Source of the DNA: Gallionellaceae bacterium
GTDB lineage: Bacteria; Pseudomonadota; Gammaproteobacteria; Burkholderiales; Gallionellaceae
Reading direction: 5' to 3'
Length of the DNA: 11,339 nt
NCBI GenBank assembly: GCA_021731185.1
Contig: JAKFXW010000086.1
Location: 1-11,339 of the forward strand
Within the stretch, counting starts at the first letter, position 1. Each line of letters begins with the position of its first letter. Shown one piece after another: positions 1-6,016 of the stretch. Below the pieces are notes generated by a model. That model was not told where the DNA came from and did no database searches. It saw only the letters and a list, made by a program, of their open reading frames with translations. Position numbers and translations under genes: made by a program.

Positions 1-227
1 TGCGTTAATTCGCGTACTTCGTTGATACGTTGAAAAAGAAAAAATAACTGCGTGGACAAGGCATGGCGCGTAGGATTTTCATAGAAGCGTGCCAAAAATG
101 GATTTTCTTCTGATTTTTCGAGCAACATAGTTGCTCCGGAATACTCTGCCAAACGGCGCGCCAGGCTAGTTTTCCCCACGCCGACCGGCCCCTCTACCAC
201 GACATAACGATATTTATCGAACAACAT
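1..227 (-). CDS. Deoxynucleoside kinase (dGK/dAK family), N-terminal part
   Basis: Translating the minus strand from the ATG at 227-225 gives 75 residues and then the window ends, so only the N-terminus is visible. It begins MLFDKYRYVVVEGPVGVGKTS; the Walker A P-loop GPVGVGKTS lies at about residues 14-22. A following stretch with LLEKSEENPFL matches the deoxynucleoside kinase family, which phosphorylates deoxynucleosides (deoxyadenosine or deoxyguanosine) with ATP in nucleotide salvage. An AAGG-type ribosome binding site lies about 8 bases upstream of the ATG. It follows folK by 17 bases on the same strand and is probably co-transcribed with pcnB and folK. In betaproteobacteria this kinase commonly sits between folK and panB/panC, which would lie beyond the left edge. 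Substrate preference cannot be read from this fragment. Confidence 0.85.
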   Translation of the reverse strand, partial: MLFDKYRYVVVEGPVGVGKTSLARRLAEYSGATMLLEKSEENPFLARFYENPTRHALSTQLFFLFQRINEVRELT

Positions 228-244
228 TAATCAGCCTTTCCGGC

Positions 245-754
245 TTAGTCTATCAGTCTTTCCAATTTCTGCTCCTGACAATAATTCAATGCCGCCGCCG
301 CTGAGCCGATGCCGGGGATTACACAGTCCGGCGCAATTTCCAACAGTGGCTGCAACACAAATGCGCGTAAATGCATTTGCGGATGCGGGAGCGTCAAGCC
401 ATGTTCATGATGTTGTAAATCGTCGTACAGCAGCATATCTAGGTCAAGCGTGCGCGGGGCATTTTTAAATTGTCGCAATCGACCTTGCGCTCGCTCCATT
501 GCCAACAAATTTTGCAGCAGTATCGAGGGCGATAATTCGGTTTCTAATTTAGCTACCGCGTTGATGAAATCGGGTTGAGCTAAATATCCGATAGGCGCAC
601 TACGATACAGCGAAGAACAAGCGACTACGTGGCTTTTCGGCAATTTGTTCAACGCTTGCAGCGCGTGCAGCACATTAGTCTGCGGGTTGCTTCCACTGCC
701 ACCCTCATTACCGCCCAAGTTGCTGCCTAGACCTACAAAAACAATATGCTTCAT
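245..754 (-). CDS. folK: 6-hydroxymethyl-7,8-dihydropterin pyrophosphokinase
   Basis: FolK transfers pyrophosphate from ATP to 6-hydroxymethyl-7,8-dihydropterin, the step before dihydropteroate synthase in folate synthesis (cytoplasm). The 169-residue product has the N-terminal GLGSNLG motif (residues 8-14), the SSLYRSAPIG segment (47-56) and the family signature KNAPRTLDLDML (97-108), whose acidic residues bind Mg-ATP. I chose the ATG at 754-752; an in-frame TTG one codon upstream is less likely. This ATG overlaps the pcnB stop by one base (TGATG), so translational coupling is expected. There is no strong ribosome binding site, which fits coupling. Odd point: between GSNLG and PQTNVLHAL lie nine extra residues, GNEGGSGSN (15-23), where the family normally has a short turn. 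The catalytic and pterin-binding parts otherwise look intact. Confidence 0.95.
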   Translation of the reverse strand: MKHIVFVGLGSNLGGNEGGSGSNPQTNVLHALQALNKLPKSHVVACSSLYRSAPIGYLAQPDFINAVAKLETELSPSILLQNLLAMERAQGRLRQFKNAPRTLDLDMLLYDDLQHHEHGLTLPHPQMHLRAFVLQPLLEIAPDCVIPGIGSAAAALNYCQEQKLERLID

Positions 755-2172
755 CAATCTGTAGGAAATTCGGCCAGCCTGACCTCAGCTGGCTTGGTTT
801 CACATTGTCCCCCTGTGGGGCCCTGCCCAGTGGTATCTGGCTGGGCATCGCCGGGTACAGGCGCGGCCTTCTTTTTTCGACGGCGTGGTTTTTTGGGCGC
901 TTCATCTATCTGCAACATTTCAGTGCGGCGCTCCTCACTGGCATCTTGAAACTCTGTCCACCATGCGCCAAGTTGCATATCGATTTCGCCACTTTCGCAG
1001 CGCAACAGCAGAAAATCATACGCACCGCGAAAGCGCTCCTGCGCCAGTAAACGCAATGGTCGTTGCCCGCTGCGCTGTGTGAAACGCGGTTGCAACAGCC
1101 AGATTTCTTTCATGACCGTATCGTATCGGCGCGGAATGGCCAGCTGCGCGCGCTGTCTTTCCAACACTTCGCTCATCGCCTCATGCAGTGCTGCCACGGG
1201 TCGCTCACCTGCCTTTTGACGGGCTATCCAGGCAGCCAACACTTCATGCCACAACAATGCCGCAAATAAAAATGCGGGTGAAACAGGCCTATCTTCGCTG
1301 ATGCGCTTGTCGGTATTTTGCAGCGCCAGCATGACAAACTTTTCGCCCATGGGCTGCTCCAGTATCACGTCCAACATCGGTAACAATCCATGATGCAAAT
1401 TCATACTGCGTAATTTTTTAACACACTCGTAGGCATGACCAGACAGCAGCAGTTTCAGCATCTCATCCAACAACCGTGCTTCCGGTACATTGACCAACAA
1501 ATCTTTCAATTGCGAAATAGGCGCGGCCGTCGCCGCTTCGATTTGCATACCGAGCTTGGCCGACAGCCGCACTGCGCGCAGCATACGCACCGGGTCTTCG
1601 CGATAACGCACCGCCGGATCGCCGATCATACGCAAAGTATTGGCGCGTATATCTTCATAGCCATGGTGATAATCGTAAATGGCCTGTGTGGTGGGATCAT
1701 AGAACATGGCATTGGCGGTAAAGTCGCGGCGCGCGGCATCCTGCTCCTGATCGCCAAATTCGTTATCGCGCAGCAAGCGTCCATGCTCGTCGGTCTCGGC
1801 TTCATCATGCTCAATGGCGCGACGAAAAGTCGACACTTCAACCGTATCCGAACCAAACATCACATGCACCAGGCGAAAGCGTCGCCCGATGATACGTGAG
1901 CGGCGGAACACTTTACGCACTGCTTCTGGCGTGGCATTCGTAGCAATGTCAAAATCCTTGGGATACCTGTTCAGCAGCAAATCGCGCACCGCCCCCCCCA
2001 CCACAAAAGCCTGAAATCCGGCGGCCTGCAACTCCTCAGCCACTCGCCGTGCTGCGGGGCTAATCCCCTCGCGACTCACGCTATGCAACTCAAAGGGAAT
2101 AATATGGCATCTGCCAACAATCTGAATCTGGGCAACCTTGCCAAACATGTGCTTTAACAATCTTTTAATCAT
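754..2172 (-). CDS. pcnB: Poly(A) polymerase I
   Basis: A 472-residue class II nucleotidyltransferase. Poly(A) polymerase I adds 3' A-tails to RNA and promotes decay; the same fold serves CCA-adding enzymes. The head domain shows FVVGGAVRDLLL (about 57-67) and the catalytic DFD at 73-75, followed by RRDFTANAM (148-156) and REDPVRMLRAVR (191-202). The N-terminus MIKRLLKHMFGK resembles PcnB rather than short CCA enzymes. So do the C-terminal extension and its basic cluster KKPRRRKKK (427-435), which points to poly(A) polymerase. The start ATG at 2172-2170 has AGGAG only three bases upstream, a short spacer. Near the C-terminus the reading frame runs through a copy of an 18-base palindromic repeat, giving GPTGGQC at about 451-457. 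This is outside the catalytic core. First gene of a pcnB-folK-kinase operon. Confidence 0.95.
   Translation of the reverse strand: MIKRLLKHMFGKVAQIQIVGRCHIIPFELHSVSREGISPAARRVAEELQAAGFQAFVVGGAVRDLLLNRYPKDFDIATNATPEAVRKVFRRSRIIGRRFRLVHVMFGSDTVEVSTFRRAIEHDEAETDEHGRLLRDNEFGDQEQDAARRDFTANAMFYDPTTQAIYDYHHGYEDIRANTLRMIGDPAVRYREDPVRMLRAVRLSAKLGMQIEAATAAPISQLKDLLVNVPEARLLDEMLKLLLSGHAYECVKKLRSMNLHHGLLPMLDVILEQPMGEKFVMLALQNTDKRISEDRPVSPAFLFAALLWHEVLAAWIARQKAGERPVAALHEAMSEVLERQRAQLAIPRRYDTVMKEIWLLQPRFTQRSGQRPLRLLAQERFRGAYDFLLLRCESGEIDMQLGAWWTEFQDASEERRTEMLQIDEAPKKPRRRKKKAAPVPGDAQPDTTGQGPTGGQCETKPAEVRLAEFPTD
803..820 (-). repeat. Short palindromic repeat, copy 1 (inside pcnB)
   Basis: On the minus strand it reads CCCCACAGGGGGACAATG, one base different from copies at 2196-2213 and 3084-3101. 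The core can pair CCCC with GGGG around ACAA/ACAG. It lies in frame in the 3' end of pcnB, where it encodes part of GPTGGQC. Confidence 0.75.
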
Positions 2173-2185
2173 TTGCTCCTAATGC

Positions 2186-2240
2186 CATAAAAATGCCCCA
2201 CAAGGGGACAATGTCGCAATTAGCTGCGACATAAAATGCC
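2186..2240. repeat. Hairpin unit flanked by direct repeats, upstream of pcnB
   Basis: Near-identical direct repeats CATAAAAATGCC (2186-2197) and CATAAAATGCC (2230-2240) flank a segment. The segment holds one palindromic repeat copy (2196-2213) and a second hairpin with stem ATGTCGCA/TGCGACAT (2211-2218 with 2225-2232, six-base loop). The unit sits directly upstream of the pcnB start, so it would be in the leader or promoter region. Function unknown; it may be an insertion scar. Confidence 0.5.
2196..2213 (+). repeat. Short palindromic repeat, copy 2 (intergenic)
   Basis: Reads CCCCACAAGGGGACAATG on the plus strand, identical to the copy at 3084-3101 but in the opposite orientation to all three intragenic copies. 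It is the only clear copy outside a gene in this window. Confidence 0.75.
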
Positions 2241-2273
2241 AATTTTACTCCTTTCCCATCAGGTTTGGCGGGT

Positions 2274-2297
2274 AGAGATTCCACCAGAGATTCCACC
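2274..2297. repeat. Tandem duplication of a 12-base unit
   Basis: AGAGATTCCACC occurs twice, back to back, in the non-coding region between pcnB and the ABC transporter. Farther on, CCCACGC (2351-2357) and GCGTGGG (2379-2385) could form a long-loop hairpin. I see no gene in 2241-2439. Confidence 0.6.
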
Positions 2298-2439
2298 AGG
2301 CTTGACGGGAGCAAATAGCTGTGCAGGGCAAAATAGCCGAGATTTACCTACCCACGCGGCAAATATTTCATACACTCTGCGTGGGCACACCCATTAACTT
2401 GGAAACCGCAGTTGGCTTAGAAAGATTCAAGCACGTTAT

Positions 2440-2580
2440 GGGCATCTCTAAAAATTCAAATTGCTAAGCCAGACACGGCGCGAACAAAAAATTATGACGA
2501 CGCATATGTTTGATATGTTAGGAATAATTTTTTGAGGGCAACACAGTATGGCGACGGAAGTTGGATTTTTAGAGATGCCC
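2440..2580. mobile_element. MITE-like element with IS-type terminal inverted repeats
   Basis: A 141-bp non-coding element. Its left end starts GGGCATCTCTAAAAATTCAA, and its right end is the inverse, finishing TTTTTAGAGATGCCC. The two ends match over the first 15 bases and imperfectly after that. It is flanked on both sides by TTAT (2436-2439 and 2581-2584), a probable 4-bp target duplication, as seen for IS5-family-type transposition. An inner inverted repeat CAAAAAATTAT (2485-2495) / ATAATTTTTTG (2524-2534) is also present. It is too short to encode a transposase, so it would need one in trans. The right-hand duplication contains the stop codon of the ABC ATPase gene. Confidence 0.8.
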
Positions 2581-3387
2581 TTATGTACTCGGTACAAAGC
2601 AACGCTCCCCCTCCACTGTCAACTCACGCAAGCGACATTGATACAAAGCTTCTAAATTTTCCAGTGTAAACAAATCCTGCGCCAACCCATGCCGCACCTG
2701 CCCATCAGCAAAGTGTAATAACAAGCGATTGCAACTGCGCTGCACCCATAGTGTGTCGTGCAATACCATTAACAAGCTGCGTCCTTGTTGCTGAAGCTGG
2801 CTGAATACGCGCATGGCTTGCGCCTGGTGGCGTAAATCCAGATGTTGCAAAGGTTCGTCCAATAAATAGCATTGCGCTTGCTGCGCCAGCGTTTGTGCGA
2901 TGGCGGCACGCTGCCGCTCGCCGCCGGACAGGGTATTCAACGAGCGTTGTGCCCAATCGGCCAATTCGACGGCAACCAGTGCTTGCCGGGCGATGGCTTC
3001 GTCATCTGCGTTATAGCCAAATAAGGTGGCTCGATGCGGAAAGCGACCCAACAAAACATATTCCAGCACGCTACCCCAAAACTCATTGTCCCCTTGTGGG
3101 GCACCGCTTTCGCTTTGCAGCAACACGCCAAGATTTTGTGCCAAGTCACGTCGAGTGTGGGTGGGCAAGGGTTCGCCTTGCCAACTGATTGTGCCGGATT
3201 GCGGCGCGTGTAATCCGGCCAAGGTACGTAGCAAGGTGGTTTTACCTGCGCCGTTTTGTCCCAACACGCCCCAACATTCGCCGGGTTGTATGGTTAAATT
3301 TAAGTCGTGGCAAATCACCTTGTCGCCTATCGCAACAGTGAGGCTTTGTGTTTGCAACATAGGTGCAACGGAAGTTACATTTTTCAT
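2581..3387 (-). CDS. ABC importer ATP-binding protein (BtuD/FecE type)
   Basis: A 268-residue ATPase that would power uptake of cobalamin, haem or ferric siderophores through the neighbouring permease. It has Walker A GQNGAGKTT (43-51), Q-loop glutamine 91, signature LSGGERQR (153-160), Walker B CYLLDE (173-178), D-loop region HLDL and the switch histidine 210. The ATG at 3387-3385 is chosen because it overlaps the permease stop as ATGA and the protein then has the usual length; an upstream extension to 3471 would run inside the permease gene. Just after the Q-loop, where relatives pass directly into the FPATVLE-like segment, there is an insertion GAPQGDN (about 95-101) encoded by the palindromic repeat. 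This region faces the permease in known structures. The stop TAA lies inside the target duplication of the adjacent MITE. Substrate is not determinable here. Confidence 0.9.
   Translation of the reverse strand: MKNVTSVAPMLQTQSLTVAIGDKVICHDLNLTIQPGECWGVLGQNGAGKTTLLRTLAGLHAPQSGTISWQGEPLPTHTRRDLAQNLGVLLQSESGAPQGDNEFWGSVLEYVLLGRFPHRATLFGYNADDEAIARQALVAVELADWAQRSLNTLSGGERQRAAIAQTLAQQAQCYLLDEPLQHLDLRHQAQAMRVFSQLQQQGRSLLMVLHDTLWVQRSCNRLLLHFADGQVRHGLAQDLFTLENLEALYQCRLRELTVEGERCFVPST
3084..3101 (-). repeat. Short palindromic repeat, copy 3 (inside ABC ATPase gene)
   Basis: On the minus strand reads CCCCACAAGGGGACAATG, in frame as part of APQGDN just after the Q-loop of the ATPase. Same orientation relative to the host gene as the copies in pcnB and rimM. 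Confidence 0.8.
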
Positions 3388-4367
3388 CGTCGCCGACTCA
3401 ACAACCACAGCAATACAGGTACACCAAGCAGCGCGGTAAACACGCCCACTGGTAGTTGCAGCGGAGACCACAACGTGCGCGCCAAAGTGTCCGCCAAAAC
3501 CAAGAAGCTACCGCCCAATAATACCGATAACGGAATCAACCATCGATGCGCGCTCACGCCCAGCAGGCGCACCGCGTGGGGAATCATCAAGCCAACAAAA
3601 CCGATGCTGCCACCTAATTGCAGCGCGGCGACGGTCAATACAGCAGCAGAAAAATACAGGGCGATTTGCCAACGTCCTACTGCCACACCCAGCGATGCTG
3701 CTCGACTGAGTCCGCCAGCCAACACATCCAGCCCGTTGGAAAATATCACCGCACCTGCGCCCACCGCCAGCAACACTATCCAAGCCAGCGGCAAACCTTG
3801 CGGATGCGACAAATCGCCCATCAACCAAAACAACATGCCTTTGACTTGCTCGCCAGATGCCAGCGTCAATAACAGACTGATCAACGCGCCACAGCCGGAG
3901 GCTAGCACCACGCCAGTTAGTAACAGGCGGTAGATATTACGTTCACCCTGCCGGAAGCCCAAGCCGAACACAGCCAGAATAGCCAGCATCGCGCCTGTTA
4001 AAGACGATAGTTGCACGAAAACCAAACTCGCGCCGAGTAACATCGCCGCCAGCGCACCCACCGCCGCGCCGCTGGAAATGCCTAAAATATAAGGATCGGC
4101 CAGCGGATTACGCAGCAATGCCTGCAATAACACACCAGATAAAGCTAACAACCCACCGCACGCAAATCCCGCCAACACTCGCGGCATCCGCAATTGCCAC
4201 AACACCTCGCTGGCAACTTCGTCACCATTGCCTAACAGTGCCCGCCACACCTCTGCCGAGGTGAGCGGCAATGCACCACTCATCAAACCCCACACTAAAC
4301 TTAATGCGGCAGCGATTAACAAAGTTGAGAAAAAAATGCGTGGCGACACAGTGTTTGATTGCTCCAT
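3384..4367 (-). CDS. FecCD/BtuC-family ABC transporter permease
   Basis: A 327-residue inner-membrane protein, very hydrophobic, with about ten predicted membrane segments as usual for the FecCD/BtuC family. Family hallmarks are visible: LRMPRVLAGFACGGLLALSG (59-78), LLRNPLADPYILGISSGA (84-101), the SLGVAVGRW segment (225-233) and GSIGFVGLMIPHAVRLL (253-269). The C-terminus has LPVGVFTALLGVPVLLWLL. It would form the channel for cobalamin or ferric siderophore import with the ATPase encoded directly downstream. I chose ATG 4367-4365; the longer reading frame begins with TTG and adds ten residues with no ribosome binding site support. The site before 4367 is also weak. No gene for a periplasmic binding protein or TonB receptor lies nearby, and no cobalamin riboswitch was recognised upstream. 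Confidence 0.9.
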   Translation of the reverse strand: MEQSNTVSPRIFFSTLLIAAALSLVWGLMSGALPLTSAEVWRALLGNGDEVASEVLWQLRMPRVLAGFACGGLLALSGVLLQALLRNPLADPYILGISSGAAVGALAAMLLGASLVFVQLSSLTGAMLAILAVFGLGFRQGERNIYRLLLTGVVLASGCGALISLLLTLASGEQVKGMLFWLMGDLSHPQGLPLAWIVLLAVGAGAVIFSNGLDVLAGGLSRAASLGVAVGRWQIALYFSAAVLTVAALQLGGSIGFVGLMIPHAVRLLGVSAHRWLIPLSVLLGGSFLVLADTLARTLWSPLQLPVGVFTALLGVPVLLWLLSRRR

Positions 4368-4462
4368 GAGATAGAGTAGTAATTTTACTTTAATCAACTA
4401 CAGGCCGTTTCTCAATAGTCAGCAACAAAAAAGTGTCCGACTATCTTTCAGCTTGAAGAACT

Positions 4463-4483
4463 AAGGAAGCACCGATTTAATCC
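4463..4483 (+). repeat. Solo copy of IS-like end
   Basis: Contains GGAAGCACCGATTTAATCC, one base different from both arms of the fold-back at 7232-7300 (GGAAGCACTGATTTAATCC). It is followed by unrelated sequence, so it looks like a single leftover end. It lies in the gap between the permease start and the rplS terminator. Confidence 0.55.
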
Positions 4484-4516
4484 TCCATGAGCCTGTGAAC
4501 TATTTCAAGCAGGCAA

Positions 4517-4550
4517 TAAAAAACGGGAGGCCTGACCTCCCGCTTTTTAT
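4517..4550 (-). terminator. Rho-independent terminator of the rpsP-rimM-trmD-rplS operon
   Basis: Stem CGGGAGG (4524-4530) / CCTCCCG (4536-4542) with a five-base loop. It is flanked by an A-run on the left and a T-run on the right, so it could stop transcripts in either direction. On the minus strand the hairpin is followed by a T-rich run. It is about 170 bases beyond the rplS stop because a palindromic element lies between them. Confidence 0.8.
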
Positions 4551-4699
4551 TATACATAGCGTCATAAATCGTAGCGAGCGGATGAAGGGCAAGGCGTGCG
4601 GCGCACAGGAGCCGGAGTGTACATAGACGTACATGAGGACTCCGAGTACCGCGCAACACAGCCATTCATTCGCGCAGTAGATTTATGTCGCTATGTATA
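4551..4699. repeat. 149-bp imperfect palindromic element (MITE/ERIC-like)
   Basis: Terminal inverted repeats of 20 bases with one mismatch: left TATACATAGCGTCATAAATC (4551-4570), right end inverse (4680-4699). Pairing continues imperfectly inward (CGGATGAAGGGC against CGAATGAATGGC, then CGGAGT against ACTCCG) to a centre around TGTACATAGACGTACAT. It has no supported coding content. It lies between rplS and its terminator, so operon transcripts would carry a long folded 3' end. No clear target duplication is visible. Confidence 0.75.
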
Positions 4700-4714
4700 G
4701 TTACAACACTAATT

Positions 4715-5101
4715 TTACGCAGCACTACGGGCAATTAGCTTTTCTTTAATCCGCGCTGATTTACCAGAACGATCACGCAGGTAATAAAGTTTTGCACGGC
4801 GCACATCGCCACGACGTTTGACTTCGATGCTGGCAATCGACGGTGAATAGGTTTGAAAGGTGCGTTCCACGCCCTCTCCTGCCGACATTTTGCGCACGAT
4901 GAACGAGGCGTTCAGACTTTTTCCTTTACGCTTGGCGATGACTACGCCTTCAAATGCTTGCACGCGCTTGCGTTCGCCTTCTACGACGTTAACGTTCACG
5001 ACCACGGTGTCGCCGGGCGAAAAATACGGGATGACTTTACCCGGGATCATTTTACCTAGGCGGGCGATTTCTTCTTGTTCCAATATAGCGAGCAGATTCA
5101 T
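4715..5101 (-). CDS. rplS: 50S ribosomal protein L19
   Basis: A 128-residue L19, located at the 30S-50S interface of the ribosome. It matches the family closely: FSPGDTVVVNVNVVEGERKR (28-47), VQAFEGVVIAKR (48-59), GEGVERTFQ (76-84), and KRRGDVRRAKLYYLRDRSGKSARIKEKL near the C-terminus. I chose ATG 5101-5099, which gives the expected MNLLAILEQEEIARL start and has AGAGGAA just upstream; a longer in-frame extension runs inside trmD. The start overlaps the trmD stop as ATGA. The segment after IARL (LGKMIPGKVIPY) is slightly longer than in short L19 proteins such as that of E. coli. It is the last gene of the operon. Confidence 0.97.
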   Translation of the reverse strand: MNLLAILEQEEIARLGKMIPGKVIPYFSPGDTVVVNVNVVEGERKRVQAFEGVVIAKRKGKSLNASFIVRKMSAGEGVERTFQTYSPSIASIEVKRRGDVRRAKLYYLRDRSGKSARIKEKLIARSAA

Positions 5102-5874
5102 TTTGATTCCTCTTGTTGTGCGGAGGCTTGTTCCTGCTGGTACTCTGCCAGTAGTCGAGCTTCCTGTTGTGTTAACTGACGTGTTGTCAGAAAATCCGGG
5201 CGGCGTTGCCAGGTGCGACCGAGCGCCTGTTTCAACCGCCACTTCTCTATCTCGGCGTGGTGTCCTGATAATAAAACTTCGGGGACTTCATCGCCTTGAA
5301 ATACTTCCGGGCGCGTGTAGTGAGGACAATCCAGCAGGCCATTTACAAATGAATCCTGCTGTGCCGATTCAGCATCGCCTAATACATCCGGCAACTGCCG
5401 CACCATGCTGTCTATCACCACCATCGCCGCTAACTCGCCACCGGACAAAACATAATCGCCGATGGAAAGTTCTTCATCTACATGTTGCTTAATCAGCCGC
5501 TCGTCTACACCTTCGTAACGGCTGGCTAACAAAATAAATCCGGTATCGCGTGCCAATAATTCTTGCACGACTTTATGTGTCAGCAAACGCCCTTGTGGCG
5601 ACAGGTGAATCACACAACTTGTTGCTATGCCTGCTTGTGCCTGACTCTGTTTGGCAGCAGCTATCGCCTGCGCCAACGGTTCAACCAACATCAACATGCC
5701 AGGGCCGCCACCGTATGGCCTGTCATCTACCGTTCGATGTTTGTCGTGCGTAAACTCGCGCGGATTCCAAGTCTTTAATGCAAACTTACCTTGTTCGGCT
5801 GCGCGCCGGGTGATGCCGTGCTGCGTGATGGCATCGAACATTTCAGGGAATAAGGTAATGACATCAAAACGCAT
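5098..5874 (-). CDS. trmD: tRNA (guanine37-N1)-methyltransferase
   Basis: TrmD uses S-adenosylmethionine to methylate G37 next to the anticodon and prevents +1 frameshifting; it is a SPOUT knotted dimer and usually essential. The 258-residue product starts MRFDVITLFPEMF. It has DDRPYGGGPGM (50-60), LSPQGR (91-96), SRYEGVDER (118-126), the knot segment SIGDYVLSGGELA (137-149), arginine 159 and the probable catalytic base D174 in QQDSFVNGLLDCPHYTRPEV. The start at 5874 matches the usual start of homologues but lacks a clear ribosome binding site. An alternative ATG at 5916-5914, 14 codons upstream, has AAGGAAG at good spacing and may be the one really used, giving an unusual N-terminal extension. 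The stop overlaps the rplS start. Confidence 0.95.
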   Translation of the reverse strand: MRFDVITLFPEMFDAITQHGITRRAAEQGKFALKTWNPREFTHDKHRTVDDRPYGGGPGMLMLVEPLAQAIAAAKQSQAQAGIATSCVIHLSPQGRLLTHKVVQELLARDTGFILLASRYEGVDERLIKQHVDEELSIGDYVLSGGELAAMVVIDSMVRQLPDVLGDAESAQQDSFVNGLLDCPHYTRPEVFQGDEVPEVLLSGHHAEIEKWRLKQALGRTWQRRPDFLTTRQLTQQEARLLAEYQQEQASAQQEESK

Positions 5875-6016
5875 TTCTAAAAACCCAAATTTAGGTGCAA
5901 TACTGCGTTGCCGCATAAAAAAAACTTCCTTACATATTTGAATATATGCGGCGTAACCTTTTTTTATTTGCGCCTTGTCTTGCTTATAACTTTAAGTTTT
6001 TAGTGAAGCCCATCAA

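Noticed and set aside
1435..1899. 154-residue plus-strand reading frame
   Set aside because: Lies wholly antisense to the strongly conserved catalytic region of pcnB; a shadow frame.
3307..3933. 208-residue plus-strand reading frame
   Set aside because: Antisense to the ABC permease and ATPase, with low-complexity Thr/Pro/Asn composition typical of shadows.
4477..4665. 62-residue reading frame on the minus strand over the palindromic element and terminator
   Set aside because: It runs through inverted-repeat and terminator sequence, has no family resemblance and no ribosome binding site.
5585..5605. CCTTGTGGCGACAGG in trmD as a repeat copy
   Set aside because: It encodes the native, conserved LSPQGR motif of TrmD and lacks the palindrome.
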